Origin: JAFDVL01 sp964631865
GTDB taxonomy: Bacteria > Acidobacteriota > Blastocatellia > RBC074
Assembly (NCBI GenBank): GCA_964631865.1
Contig: CAZWAK010000018.1
Location: forward strand, 8,639 to 72,638
Length of the DNA: 64,000 bases
Reading direction: 5' to 3'
Translations under genes and position numbers: made by a program
The notes under the pieces: model-generated
Told to the model about the DNA's origin: nothing
Databases searched by the model: none
Seen by the model: only the letters and a program-made list of their open reading frames with translations
Shown: positions 18,161 to 26,998 of the stretch, in pieces
Layout of the letters: the number at the start of each line of letters is the position of its first letter
Numbering within the stretch: position 1 is the first letter of the stretch

Positions 18161-19756
18161 ATGCAAAAACTCGTTCTGGTTCTGCTCGCCCTCGCTCTCG
18201 CCTTGCCCGCCAATGCGCAACCGCTCGTCAACAAAGCTGCCGCGCCCGACACTGACGTCAACGCGCTCAAACAAGCAGCCGTTGTCGAAGTCGAAAAAAT
18301 GACGAAGCTCACACAGGAAATGGTGGACAGCATTTTCAGCTTTGCTGAGCTTGGGTTTCAGGAATACGAAACCAGCAAGTACGTCACCGGCATCCTCGAA
18401 AAAAATGGCTTCAAGATTGAACGCGGCGTCGCCGGAATGCCCACCGCGTGGACGGCGAGTTATGGTTCCGGCAAGCCTGTGATCGGCTTCATCACCGACA
18501 TTGATTGCATTCCGCGCGCCTCGCAAAAGCCCGGCGTGGCCTATCACGACCCCATCGTCAAAGACGCGCCCGGTCACGGCGAAGGGCACAATTCCGGGAT
18601 GGCCGTGAACACCGTCGCGGCGTTGGCGCTGAAAAAGCTGATGGAGAAATACAAACTGCCCGGCACGATTCGCCTGTATCCCGGCGTGGCGGAAGAACAA
18701 CTCGGCTCAAAGGCACATTTCGTCCGTGCGGGGTTATTCAAAGACCTCGACGTGATGTTGGGCTGTCACGTCGGCAATGACTTCGGCACGTCGTATGGGC
18801 AACCAAACGGCAGCGGGTTGGTTTCGGTACAGTATATGTTCAGCGGCAAAGCGGCACACGCAGCGACGCCCTGGGGCGGACGCAGCGCGCTCGATGCGGT
18901 GGAGTTGATGAACATTGGCTGGAATTACCGGCGTGAGCATTTGCGCCTGCAACAACGTTCGCATTACGTCGTCATCAATGGCGGCGATCAACCGAATGTT
19001 GTGCCGTCGGCGGCGACGGTGTGGTATTTCTTCCGCGAATTGGATTATCCGAAAATCAAAGAGCTACACGAACTCGGCAACAAGATGGCGAACGCTGCTG
19101 CGATGATGACCGACACCACAGTCACGCAACGCATTGTCGGTTCCGCGTGGCCGAACCACTTCAATAAAACCATCGCCGAAACGCAGCAAAAAAACATCGA
19201 AGCCGTCGGCGTGCCAACGTGGGACGAAGCCGATCAAACGCTGGCCAAAGCGTTGCAAAAAGAAATCGGCGCGAAGGTGGATGGTTTGAAGAAGGAAATC
19301 CGCAAGTTGAATCCTCCACCCCAGGAACCGTCCGGCGGCGGCTCCGATGATGTCGGCGACATTTCGTGGAATGTGCCAATGACGTATTTGAATTATCCGG
19401 CGAACATTCCGGGGCTGCCCGGTCACAGTTGGGAAAACGCGATTGCGATGGCGACGCCGATTGCGCACAAAGGTTCGCTCGCGGGCGCGAAGGTGCAGGC
19501 GATGACCGCGCTGGATTTTCTGCTCAGCCCGGAGCTGGTCAAACAAGCGTGGGGCTACTTCAATGACGTGCAGACGAAAGACATGAAATATCAGCCGCTG
19601 ATTGGCCCGAATGACAAACCCGCGATTGACCTCAACAAAGAAAAGATGGAGAAGTTTGCACCGGAACTGAAGAAGTTTTATTACGACCCGGCGAAGTACA
19701 AAACCTATCTGGAACAGCTTGGCATCAAGTATCCGACGGTCAGGGAAAATAAATGA
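18161..19756 (+). CDS. Secreted M20-family amidohydrolase (AbgB/HipO-like)
   Basis: 531 residues with a signal peptide (1-20, ALALPANA). Peptidase M20 features: FAELGFQEYETSKYV, GHGEGHNSGMAVNTVAALAL (metal-binding His and partner residues), GVAEEQLGSKAHFV (Glu-Glu) and the dimerisation-domain motif FSGKAAHAATPWGGRSALDAVELMN. This is closest to p-aminobenzoyl-glutamate hydrolase AbgB-type amidohydrolases. The likely reaction is metal-dependent hydrolysis of an N-acyl amino acid or dipeptide amide in the periplasm. The ATG at 18161 follows AGGAG. The stop overlaps the next start as ATGA. Confidence 0.88.
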   Translation: MQKLVLVLLALALALPANAQPLVNKAAAPDTDVNALKQAAVVEVEKMTKLTQEMVDSIFSFAELGFQEYETSKYVTGILEKNGFKIERGVAGMPTAWTASYGSGKPVIGFITDIDCIPRASQKPGVAYHDPIVKDAPGHGEGHNSGMAVNTVAALALKKLMEKYKLPGTIRLYPGVAEEQLGSKAHFVRAGLFKDLDVMLGCHVGNDFGTSYGQPNGSGLVSVQYMFSGKAAHAATPWGGRSALDAVELMNIGWNYRREHLRLQQRSHYVVINGGDQPNVVPSAATVWYFFRELDYPKIKELHELGNKMANAAAMMTDTTVTQRIVGSAWPNHFNKTIAETQQKNIEAVGVPTWDEADQTLAKALQKEIGAKVDGLKKEIRKLNPPPQEPSGGGSDDVGDISWNVPMTYLNYPANIPGLPGHSWENAIAMATPIAHKGSLAGAKVQAMTALDFLLSPELVKQAWGYFNDVQTKDMKYQPLIGPNDKPAIDLNKEKMEKFAPELKKFYYDPAKYKTYLEQLGIKYPTVRENK

Positions 19757-19947
19757 TGAAGCAGCCGGAACCGATCACCGTCCGTTGTCCGCAGTGCGCC
19801 GTCGTCATCGCAGGCGTCACCGCAGAAACGATGGTGTATTGCATCACGTGTCGCAAATGGTGTCGCGAAGTCGAAGCCGTGAAGAAGGCCGCTTCAATGG
19901 TGGCGACACCAGCACCACGACCACGCCGTCGTTATCGTTGTCATTAG
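19753..19947 (+). CDS. Small zinc-ribbon protein
   Basis: 64 residues with two CxxC knuckles (RCPQC and YCITC), spaced like a zinc ribbon, followed by WCREVEAVKK and a basic tail (PRPRRRYRC). Zinc binding is inferred. The start overlaps the M20 stop by four bases (ATGA), so it is translated by coupling with the amidohydrolase gene. The function is unknown. Confidence 0.65.
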   Translation: MMKQPEPITVRCPQCAVVIAGVTAETMVYCITCRKWCREVEAVKKAASMVATPAPRPRRRYRCH

Positions 19948-19986
19948 TCAAAGGTCTTTGCTAAGCTTGTCCGCGCGAGGTGATGT

Positions 19987-20592
19987 ATGTCAGCACTACC
20001 AAAATACAAATACACGTTGGAAGAATACCTGGAGATGGATCGCCAATCCGAATCACGTTTGGAATATTGGGACGGGGAAATTTTTGATATGGGTGGCGTG
20101 AACGAAGAACACGGCGAGATAGAAATTAACTTGGCGATTTATCTTGGGAGTCGTTTGAGAGAACGCGGCTGTCGCGTCTTTCCAGCCAATATTCGCATCA
20201 AAGTTCCCAGCCTGCCGCCGTATCGTTATGGCGATACCTCTGCTCTTTGCGGAACCGCGCATTTTGAAAAAATCGGTGGCGTGGATGTGCTGACGAATCC
20301 TGCGCTCATCATTGAAGTGTTATCTGAATCTACTGAAAGCTATGATCGCGGCCTTAAGTTTTCGCACTACAAATCTATTCCCAGCTTTTGCGAATATTTG
20401 CTGATAGCGCAGGAACTCCCGCACGTCACGCACTACGTCAAACAGGACGAGCGCGTTTGGAATCAACGCGAATACACCAACCTGGAGGACGTAGTGCAAT
20501 TGGTTTCTGTCGGGTGCGAGATCACACTGCGAGAACTGTACGAAAACGTCACCTTCAAAGAAGCCAAACCCAAATTGCGTCCGCTGGAATAA
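19987..20592 (+). CDS. Uma2 family (DUF820) putative endonuclease
   Basis: 201 residues of the same subfamily as the 5295-5888 protein: LEYWDGEIFDMGG, PPYRYGDTSALCG, NPALIIEVLSESTE with the active-site-like Glu, and YLLIAQELPHVTHYVKQ. The restriction-endonuclease fold is family knowledge; no partner gene or target is evident. GAGGTGAT precedes the ATG. The role is unknown. Confidence 0.85.
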   Translation: MSALPKYKYTLEEYLEMDRQSESRLEYWDGEIFDMGGVNEEHGEIEINLAIYLGSRLRERGCRVFPANIRIKVPSLPPYRYGDTSALCGTAHFEKIGGVDVLTNPALIIEVLSESTESYDRGLKFSHYKSIPSFCEYLLIAQELPHVTHYVKQDERVWNQREYTNLEDVVQLVSVGCEITLRELYENVTFKEAKPKLRPLE

Positions 20593-20647
20593 GGCAATCA
20601 CGCATTCCCAATATTTTTATTCCATTTGTTGTGGCGATACGCAGCAG

Positions 20648-20902
20648 CTAAAACTCAAACCGCAAGCGCACACGGGGGCGTTCGTCATCGCGCGGTGGCG
20701 GGTCGTCGGCGCGCGCGCGCAAGTCTTGCAGCAACGCGGCGCGACGCTCCTGCGCTAAGCGGCGACGTTCGTCTACATCGGCAATGGTGCGCAAATGGGC
20801 ATCAATGACCGCCAGATAAATGCTGTCGCCTGTGTCGCTATAAATTTCTCTGGTCGCACGCAATTGGGACATTGCGTGACTTCTACGCTGCTCATCCGTC
20901 AT
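20648..20902 (-). CDS. Hypothetical basic helical protein
   Basis: About 84 residues (MTDEQRRSHAMSQLRATREIY onward), rich in Arg and Asp, with helix-like RRRLAQERRAALLQDLRARADD and a tail PPPRDDERPRVRLRFEF. I do not recognise a family. A longer version starting at 20950 is possible. It is the only plausible gene in the 425-bp gap between the Uma2 and nnr genes. The main caution is that the arginine-rich composition may be an artefact of reading a GC-rich frame. Confidence 0.35.
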   Translation of the reverse strand: MTDEQRRSHAMSQLRATREIYSDTGDSIYLAVIDAHLRTIADVDERRRLAQERRAALLQDLRARADDPPPRDDERPRVRLRFEF

Positions 20903-21017
20903 ACTACGCTTGTAATCGCTGCAAATGGATTTTTTCGTAGCGCATACCATACAGCGTCACGCGCGCTTGAGCAAATCTTCAACTTTAATCTTTAATTTAG
21001 AAGGGGGGGGCCAAACC

Positions 21018-22646
21018 ATGAAAATTTTGACAGCCCAACAAATGCGCGACATTGATCAGATGACGGTCGAGAAAGCTGGCATCCCGTATGCCACGTTGAT
21101 GGAAACCGCTGGCTCGCGCGTAGTCGAAGCGATCCTCGAACGCTACGGCGCAGTCGCAGGCAAAACGTTTCTCGTCATCTGCGGCAAAGGCAACAACGGC
21201 GGAGATGGAGCCGTCATTGCGCGCTTGCTGTGGATGCGCGGCGCGAAGGTCAACGTGTGTTTGTACAGCAAGCTCGAAGACAGCAAAGGCGATCCGCGCG
21301 CGAACTTTGAAGCCGTCAAAGAATTGACCAACGCCGGACAAGGCCCCGATGGCCGCGAAATTTTTTTCTCCGACGAAAGCCAGTCGTATGGGCCAAGCTG
21401 GAAAACCGAAGCGCCGTTTCCCTACCCCAACGCGCCCGATTTTATTGTGGATGCGCTGTTCGGCACCGGTTTGTCGCGTCCCGCACAAGGTGCGTTTCAG
21501 CAGGTCATTGAGCAAATCAATCGCCTGCGATCTGCGCCCAATTCCCGCGTCCAAGTCATCGCCGCCGACATTCCATCGGGCTTGCCTTCGGACGGCAGTC
21601 ATCCGATTGGCCCGCACATCAAGGCCGATTTGACCGTCACGTTCACCGCGCCCAAGCTCGGCAACGTGCTGCCGCCGAATTGCTACGCGAACGGCGATTT
21701 GATTGTGGCGACGATTGGCACGCCGGGTTGGGTGTTGGAGGAATGCCCGGCGAACATTTTCCTCGTCGAAGAAAAGCAAATCAGCGATTGGTTGCAAGCC
21801 TCGCGGCGCGCGCCCGATGCGCACAAAGGTTCGGTCGGCGATGTGTTGCTGATCGCCGGAGCGCGGGGCAAAACGGGCGCAGCGGCATTGTCGGCGGAAG
21901 CGACATTACGCGCCGGAACAGGACTGGTGACCGTTGCGACTTCGCAATCGGCGCAAGCCTTGCTCGTCAATCAGGCACGCGCCGAAGTGATGACTGAAGC
22001 GTTGGCCGAAACTGTGAGCGGCGCGGTTTCGTCAGAAGCACTCGCACAAGCTTTGCAACTCGCGCACAACCGCACCGTCCTCGCGCTTGGCCCCGGCCTT
22101 TCGTCCAATGAAGACAGCACGCGCCGCTTCGTCACCGAATTCGTGCGGCAACGAACTGCGCCACTGCTCCTCGATGCCGATGGCTTGAACGCGCTCGCGC
22201 CCTGGCCGGACGGCTTGCGCGGCTCTGATGAACTACCGATCATCGTCACACCGCATCCGGGCGAGATGGCGCGCTTGACCCATAAAACCAAAGCCGAAGT
22301 CATCGCTGACCGCGCGGGCATCGCACGCGAACTCGCAATGAAACAACATTTGATCGTCGTGCTGAAAGGTTCGCGTTCGATCATCGCCGCGCCGGATGGT
22401 CGCGTGTTCGTGAATCCAACGGGCAATGCGGGAATGGCGACGGCAGGATCGGGCGATGTGTTGACCGGTTTGCTGGCGGGGCTGCTCGCGCAACGTCCGC
22501 AACCCACATTGGAAGCGGTGGTCGCAGGCGTTTACCTGCACGGTTTGGCAGGCGATCTGGCGGCCAACAAATTCGGTCTGCGCTCACTGATTGCGTCTGA
22601 CATTACTAATCACATCAGTGAAGCGCTCCTGAAATTTGAACGATAG
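21018..22646 (+). CDS. nnr: Bifunctional NAD(P)HX repair enzyme (epimerase and ADP-dependent dehydratase)
   Basis: 542 residues joining two repair activities. The N-terminal YjeF_N epimerase (about 1-225) shows GKGNNGGDGAVIARLL, VDALFGTGLSRP and ADIPSGLPSDG. The C-terminal ribokinase-like dehydratase (about 235-540) shows AHKGSVGDVLLIAG, TPHPGEMARL and the nucleotide-binding GNAGMATAGSGDVLTGLLAG. Together they restore NADH and NADPH from their hydrated forms in the cytoplasm. The ATG at 21018 is preceded by a G-rich AAGGGGGG. TTGAGC/TTTAAT at 20967-20996 (18-bp spacing) may be its promoter. It is followed by tsaE 55 bp downstream, a common bacterial arrangement. Confidence 0.93.
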   Translation: MKILTAQQMRDIDQMTVEKAGIPYATLMETAGSRVVEAILERYGAVAGKTFLVICGKGNNGGDGAVIARLLWMRGAKVNVCLYSKLEDSKGDPRANFEAVKELTNAGQGPDGREIFFSDESQSYGPSWKTEAPFPYPNAPDFIVDALFGTGLSRPAQGAFQQVIEQINRLRSAPNSRVQVIAADIPSGLPSDGSHPIGPHIKADLTVTFTAPKLGNVLPPNCYANGDLIVATIGTPGWVLEECPANIFLVEEKQISDWLQASRRAPDAHKGSVGDVLLIAGARGKTGAAALSAEATLRAGTGLVTVATSQSAQALLVNQARAEVMTEALAETVSGAVSSEALAQALQLAHNRTVLALGPGLSSNEDSTRRFVTEFVRQRTAPLLLDADGLNALAPWPDGLRGSDELPIIVTPHPGEMARLTHKTKAEVIADRAGIARELAMKQHLIVVLKGSRSIIAAPDGRVFVNPTGNAGMATAGSGDVLTGLLAGLLAQRPQPTLEAVVAGVYLHGLAGDLAANKFGLRSLIASDITNHISEALLKFER

Positions 22647-22671
22647 TCGGCGACTGGTGGCCTGCTGAAAC

Positions 22672-22699
22672 CGACCACCGACCACCGACCACCGACCAC
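22672..22699 (+). repeat. Heptamer array (CGACCAC)4 directly before tsaE
   Basis: Four perfect CGACCAC units end 2 nt before the tsaE ATG and occupy the place of a Shine-Dalgarno sequence. A partly complementary GTCGGCGACTGGTGG lies at 22646-22660, so a hairpin is possible. The same heptamer precedes hemL at 36855-36882. Confidence 0.9.
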
Positions 22700-22701
22700 C
22701 A

Positions 22702-23121
22702 ATGAAAGAATTCATCACGCACTCCGCCGAAGAAACGTTTGAACTGGCGTACCAAATCGGCGAGCGATTGACGGAATCCGCAGTCTTCCTGCTCGAAGGC
22801 GATCTCGGCGCGGGCAAGACCGTCTTTGCGAAAGGCATTGCCGCCGGTCTGGACATTGACCCGGCAGACGTCAACAGCCCGACGTTCACGCTCGTCAACG
22901 TACACGAAGGTCGAATGCGGTTGTATCATCTCGATCTCTATCGGCTGGAAGGCGCGGTGGAAGAAGTCTACGCGCTCGGCCTGGACGAAATGCTGAGCGA
23001 AGCCAACGCGGTCGTGTTGATTGAGTGGGCAGAACGATTGGGCGTATTTCCAATTCCGAAGGCCACACGCATTCAGATTGTTGATGAAGGCGATGACGCG
23101 CGCCGCATTGTGATGACGTGA
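22702..23121 (+). CDS. tsaE: tRNA threonylcarbamoyladenosine biosynthesis ATPase TsaE
   Basis: 139 residues, the usual size. The Walker A motif EGDLGAGKTVFAKG (about 32-45), the SPTFTLVNVHEG stretch and the HLDLYRLEG motif are diagnostic. TsaE is the ATPase that supports TsaB/TsaD in forming t6A37 on ANN-decoding tRNAs. It follows nnr on the same strand. No conventional ribosome-binding site is present; the start abuts a CGACCAC array, so translation probably depends on coupling or on the unstructured C/A-rich leader. Confidence 0.93.
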   Translation: MKEFITHSAEETFELAYQIGERLTESAVFLLEGDLGAGKTVFAKGIAAGLDIDPADVNSPTFTLVNVHEGRMRLYHLDLYRLEGAVEEVYALGLDEMLSEANAVVLIEWAERLGVFPIPKATRIQIVDEGDDARRIVMT

Positions 23122-23147
23122 TACGATTTGTCCCAAAGGAGTTTTTT

Positions 23148-23816
23148 ATGTCTGTCGCTGTCGCCTCTGATTACACTGAAGCCGTTGCGCATTTGCCCAT
23201 CGGCGCAAAGCTATTGGCCAAAGATGTGACGTGGGAGGAGTACGAACAATTGCTGAGCGAGCTTGGCCCGGCGTATTCCGTCCGCGTTTTTTATGATCGA
23301 GGAAGGATGGAAATTGTGTCCCCGAAACCAATCCACGAACGTCCTATCGAAATTCTGCATCGCTTGGTTATGGCCATCAGCGATCAGCTTGATATGGATA
23401 TTGAATCGCTCGGCTCAACCACGCTGAAACGGCAGATGCGCGAAGCGGGTGCAGAACCGGATGCCAGTTTTTATGTGCAGAATGCAGCGATTATGCACGG
23501 CTATCTTGATCTCGACCTCGCACACGACCCGCCGCCGGATTTGGTGATCGAGAGCGATTACACGAGTTCTTCGCTCGACAAATTTGATATTTATGCGCGA
23601 CTCGGCGTGCCCGAAATCTGGCGCGTCTTCAGCCAGCAAGTCAGCTTTTGGCATCTGCGCGGCAGCGATTACCTCGAAACGGAACACAGCCTCTCGTTTC
23701 CGTTCTTACCCGTGCAAATTCTCAATCAATATTTGGAGCAAGGGTTGATGAGCGGCGAACGCCGCGCTGCCAAAGCCTTTCGAGATTGGATCAAAACACA
23801 AACGGAGCAAGCATGA
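23148..23816 (+). CDS. Uma2 family (DUF820) putative endonuclease, second subfamily
   Basis: 222 residues. The motifs FYDRGRMEIVSPKPIHE, GSTTLKRQMREAGAEPDASFYVQ, PPPDLVIESDYT (Asp and Glu of the PD-(D/E)xK site) and GVPEIWRV are shared with the 54071-54745 protein and set this subfamily apart from the other two copies. AAAGGAG lies 8 nt before the ATG at 23148. The stop codon overlaps the DinB start (ATGA), so the two are co-translated. The role is unknown. Confidence 0.85.
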   Translation: MSVAVASDYTEAVAHLPIGAKLLAKDVTWEEYEQLLSELGPAYSVRVFYDRGRMEIVSPKPIHERPIEILHRLVMAISDQLDMDIESLGSTTLKRQMREAGAEPDASFYVQNAAIMHGYLDLDLAHDPPPDLVIESDYTSSSLDKFDIYARLGVPEIWRVFSQQVSFWHLRGSDYLETEHSLSFPFLPVQILNQYLEQGLMSGERRAAKAFRDWIKTQTEQA

Positions 23817-24301
23817 ACCTACAAGACATTCGCTATTTGTTCGATTACACCAACTGGGCCAATCACCTGATCCTCGATGCCGCCGCAGCGGTCAGCGTCG
23901 AAGAGCAGATGCGGGATCGCGGCGTGAGCCATCAATCCCTACACGGCACGTTGCTGCACATGCTGTTTGCCGAATGGGTTTGGTTAGCGCGATGGAAAGG
24001 TAATTCGCCGTCCGCACCCTTGCGCGCGGAGGATTATCCCGACCTCGTTTCAATTCGTAATTACTGGCAACAAGTCGAAGTCGAGCGCGCGGAGTTTCTG
24101 GCAGGTTTGACCGACGAAGCTTTGCAAGCCAACCTGACCTACAAAGACATTGCGGGCAACGAGTATCACAACCCGCTCGGTCTGTTGATGCAACACTGCG
24201 TCAATCACGCCACGCTGCATCGCGGGCAAGTCGTGGCGATGATTCGTCAACTCGGCATCAAACCGCCCGCGACGGATTTTCTGTTTTTCTTTCGCCGCTG
24301 A
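23813..24301 (+). CDS. DinB-family four-helix metalloprotein
   Basis: 162 residues. It has the DinB/YfiT pattern of metal-binding histidines: one in SLHGTLLHMLFAEWVW and two in the HxxxH-type CVNHATLHRGQVVAMIRQLG near the C-terminus, plus the typical start LFDYTNWANHLIL. Some members are bacillithiol- or mycothiol-dependent transferases; most have no known substrate. The ATG overlaps the Uma2 stop. It is the last gene before the hairpin at 24311-24383. Confidence 0.85.
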   Translation: MNLQDIRYLFDYTNWANHLILDAAAAVSVEEQMRDRGVSHQSLHGTLLHMLFAEWVWLARWKGNSPSAPLRAEDYPDLVSIRNYWQQVEVERAEFLAGLTDEALQANLTYKDIAGNEYHNPLGLLMQHCVNHATLHRGQVVAMIRQLGIKPPATDFLFFFRR

Positions 24302-24310
24302 AAGAGAGGC

Positions 24311-24383
24311 GTCAAGAGTTCAAGCTTTAGCTTGTGAGTTTTCGTTACCAACGCACAACCACGCTGAAGCGTGAACTCTTGAC
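24311..24383. repeat. Inverted repeat, AAGCTTCAGCTTG family
   Basis: GTCAAGAGTTCAAGCTTTAG starts at 24311 and its partner ACGCTGAAGCGTGAACTC plus TTGAC ends at 24383. The outer arms match, with a few mismatches inside. It lies between DinB and the D-aminoacylase gene and ends 23 bp before that start. Confidence 0.8.
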
Positions 24384-24406
24384 ACCGCATCCCAACGCCT
24401 TCCGGT

Positions 24407-26002
24407 ATGCACAAAATCACACTCGCACTCGCTGCCTTGTTGTTCGCCATTCTCTATCAAGCTGCGCCGCAACAAGCACAGACGAAAGACTTCGACCTGC
24501 TCATCAAAAACGGGCGCATCGTGGACGGCACAGGCAATCCGTGGTTTGCCGCCGACCTTGCCATCAAGAACGGGCGCATCGCCGACATTGGTCGCTTCGA
24601 TGAAACCCGCGCCGCACGCATCATTGATGCTAACAACAACATCGTCGCGCCCGGTTTTATTGACGTTCACACACACATCGAAGGCGGCATCACGCGCTGG
24701 CCGACTGCCGAAAACTTTTTGCAGATGGGCGTGACATCAGTCGTAACGGGCAATTGCGGCAGTTCGGAATGGCCGCTCGGCGAATGGTTTCAGCGCCTCG
24801 AAAAAACCGGCGTGTCGCTCAACATTGCTTCGCTCGTCGGACACAACACAATTCGCCGCACCGGCATGAACGGCGACTTTGAGCGCGCGCCCACGACGGA
24901 AGAATTAAACCGCATGCGCGAACTGACCGCACAAGCGATGCGCGATGGTGCAGTCGGTTTGTCCACCGGCCTCGAATACGTTCCCGGCACGTACGCGAAG
25001 ACCGATGAGATCGTCGCGCTTGCCAAAGTCGCTACCGAACACGGTGGCCTTTATGCGACGCACATGCGCAACGAAGATGCGACCGTTGAGCAATCCATTC
25101 AGGAATCGCTCGCGGTCGGCGCACAAGCCAACTGCCCTGTCCAGATTTCGCACTTCAAAATTTCCAGCCGCAGTCGCTGGGGCGCAAGCGCGATCACCGT
25201 CAAGATGGTCGCCGAAGCCCGCGCACGCGGACAACAAGTCACCGTAGATCAATATCTCTACCCCGCATCGAGCACTGGCATCGGCATTCTGTTTCCATCG
25301 TGGATTTTCGCGGACGGCAGGCTGAACGAACGCTTGCAGGACAAGCCCACGCGCGCACGCATCATCCGCGAGATGATCGAAAAAGCGAGGCAGGGCGGCT
25401 TTGCAGATTTCAGCTTCGCCTACGTTGCCAGCCATCGCGCGAACCCGAATTTCAACGGCAAGAATATTGCCGAAATTACGATGATGACACGCAAGCAATC
25501 CACCATCACGGCGCAGGCTGAACAAGCTATCGAAATCCTGCTGGCAGGCGGCGCGACAATGGTCTTGCAAAAAATGTCCGAAGCCGATGTCGAGCGCATT
25601 TTTCGTCAACCGTTCACGATGATCGCATCCGACGCAGGCGTGATTGAGGTGGCGAGCGACAGCGTTCCGCATCCACGCGGCTTCGGCAACAACGCGCGCG
25701 TGCTCAGCGAGTATGTGCGCCAACGCAAACTGGTTGGAGTTGAAGAAGCGATTCGCAAAATGACGTCGTTGCCCGCGCAAACGTTCAAGTTGTGGGATCG
25801 CGGTTTGTTGCGTCCGGGGATGGTGGCGGATGTGGTGATTTTGGACGAAAAGCGGGTCGCAGATCGCGCGACGTTTCAGCAGCCGAAGCAGTATCCGACG
25901 GGCATCGCGTTTGTGTTGGTCAATGGGCAAATCGTGATCGAACAAGGCAAGCATTCCGGCACGCGCGCGGGGCAGATTTTGCGCGCGCGTCAGGGCAAGT
26001 AG
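24407..26002 (+). CDS. Secreted N-acyl-D-amino-acid deacylase (D-aminoacylase family)
   Basis: 531 residues with a signal peptide (about 1-24, LYQAAPQQAQT). Amidohydrolase-superfamily marks: DLLIKNGRIVDGTG, APGFIDVHTHIE (metal HxH), VVTGNCGSS (bridging Cys of D-aminoacylases), GLEYVPGTYAKTDE, YATHMRNED, and TMIASDAGV with the catalytic Asp. The reaction is likely zinc-dependent hydrolysis of N-acyl-D-amino acids or a related D-amino-acid amide from cell-wall turnover. No strong ribosome-binding site is visible before the ATG. The TAG stop codon coincides with the start of a palindromic repeat. Confidence 0.88.
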   Translation: MHKITLALAALLFAILYQAAPQQAQTKDFDLLIKNGRIVDGTGNPWFAADLAIKNGRIADIGRFDETRAARIIDANNNIVAPGFIDVHTHIEGGITRWPTAENFLQMGVTSVVTGNCGSSEWPLGEWFQRLEKTGVSLNIASLVGHNTIRRTGMNGDFERAPTTEELNRMRELTAQAMRDGAVGLSTGLEYVPGTYAKTDEIVALAKVATEHGGLYATHMRNEDATVEQSIQESLAVGAQANCPVQISHFKISSRSRWGASAITVKMVAEARARGQQVTVDQYLYPASSTGIGILFPSWIFADGRLNERLQDKPTRARIIREMIEKARQGGFADFSFAYVASHRANPNFNGKNIAEITMMTRKQSTITAQAEQAIEILLAGGATMVLQKMSEADVERIFRQPFTMIASDAGVIEVASDSVPHPRGFGNNARVLSEYVRQRKLVGVEEAIRKMTSLPAQTFKLWDRGLLRPGMVADVVILDEKRVADRATFQQPKQYPTGIAFVLVNGQIVIEQGKHSGTRAGQILRARQGK

Positions 26003-26021
26003 CGCGATTTGGCAAATCGCG
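26001..26021. repeat. Single CGCGATTT-AAATCGCG palindrome at a stop codon
   Basis: CGCGATTTGGCAAATCGCG follows immediately after the D-aminoacylase stop codon, whose last two bases belong to the longer repeat consensus (GTAGCGCG). Confidence 0.85.
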
Positions 26022-26053
26022 CCACCTGTTTCTCCCGCAACATCTCAGCTCGG

Positions 26054-26629
26054 CTATTTGTCTTTTGAAACCAGGACAGCCAGGTCGCGTATGTGTTCTT
26101 CTGAAAACGGCGCTTGCAATTGCACGCTGTAACGATTGAGCAGCCACAGTTCCGGCAGCACTTCCGCAATCAATTCCCCACTCTCAAACACGCGCACCAG
26201 CGCACTTTCCGAAACAACTATCGCAACCGCTCGCGTCACTTTGGAAATCGAAGCGGCGGCGAAATGACGGCTGCCCAAGCCAAGCGGCAGTTCAATGCCC
26301 GAAGCCGTGGCATCCAGATAGCGACAAGCTGCGACGACGACGCCTTCATCTGAGATCACAAACGCGCCATCGAGTTGCGCCAGTTCCTTGAGCGTGCCGC
26401 GCAAATTCGCATCCGTGATGTGCCGTACGCTTTCGGGATGACCAGCAAGCGGATCGAGAATCAATGACCGCGAACGAGCCAACACGGCGGCGGCATCGCC
26501 AATGGTGAAAATCGTGCCAATGCGATGGCCTTCGCGGCCCTCACGCGCAATTTCAATGGCTAATTCCAGGGTCGGCTCAAGCGTCGCTTTACAACGCGCG
26601 TCGGTGCGCGCCCAAATTGTCTCGAACAT
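26054..26629 (-). CDS. Small DAC-domain protein (putative diadenylate cyclase)
   Basis: 191 residues. The DisA_N-type diadenylate cyclase core is recognisable: IGTIFTIGD, then LAQLDGAFVISDEG (DGA at about 87-89), LGSRHFAAASISKVTRAVAIVVSES (GSRH at about 119-122) and VRVFESGELI. In the family, two DAC domains face each other and condense two ATP into c-di-AMP, using DGA and RHR motifs. Here RHR reads RHF. No membrane helices or DisA DNA-binding domain are present. The ATG at 26629 is preceded by GGAGGAAGG, which rules out the upstream in-frame ATG. Divergent from the stress operon. Confidence 0.75.
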   Translation of the reverse strand: MFETIWARTDARCKATLEPTLELAIEIAREGREGHRIGTIFTIGDAAAVLARSRSLILDPLAGHPESVRHITDANLRGTLKELAQLDGAFVISDEGVVVAACRYLDATASGIELPLGLGSRHFAAASISKVTRAVAIVVSESALVRVFESGELIAEVLPELWLLNRYSVQLQAPFSEEHIRDLAVLVSKDK

Positions 26630-26700
26630 TTGTGATCCTTCCTCCGGGGCGAGTGGTTTTGGCAAATAAGTACCAGGGCAAAATAATCCGGTGTGGCGTC

Positions 26701-26766
26701 GTAACGCGATTTGGTAAATCGCGGTGTTTTCTCAGCCGGAGCCAGCGATTTACCAAATCGCGTTAC
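26701..26766. repeat. Inverted pair of CGCGATTT-AAATCGCG palindromes
   Basis: GTAACGCGATTTGGTAAATC starts at 26701 and the opposite-oriented GCGATTTACCAAATCGCG plus TTAC ends at 26766. The two units face each other as at 8568-8633. This is part of the 369-bp gap between the diadenylate cyclase gene and the stress-protein gene. Confidence 0.9.
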
Positions 26767-26920
26767 ACCCGATTATTTCTGCCTGCCTGCTTATGTCCCC
26801 CGCCATCATTGCTTGCAAGCAGTATTCCGCACCGGAATGTGACGCCTTTGCACGCGGCCAATTGACCATATTGCCCCGCTCCCCGTGCGGCCCCCCCCCA
26901 CCTCTGGCAGCACTTGGTTT

Positions 26921-26936
26921 TGGTATGCCGCTTGCA
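26921..26936 (+). promoter_or_regulatory. Sigma-54-like -24/-12 promoter
   Basis: TGGTATGCCGCTTGCA matches the sigma-54 consensus TGGCACG-N4-TTGCW in 10 of 12 fixed positions, with the required GG-N10-GC spacing and a perfect TTGCA. Transcription would start near 26948, about 50 nt before the ATG at 26999. The rest of the gap (26767-26920) contains a run of C residues and no gene. Confidence 0.55.
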
Positions 26937-26998
26937 AAAAATCGGGTGGTGTATTTTTTCGTTCACCAAGCGATGTCATCCGTAAGGGAGGAAAGATT

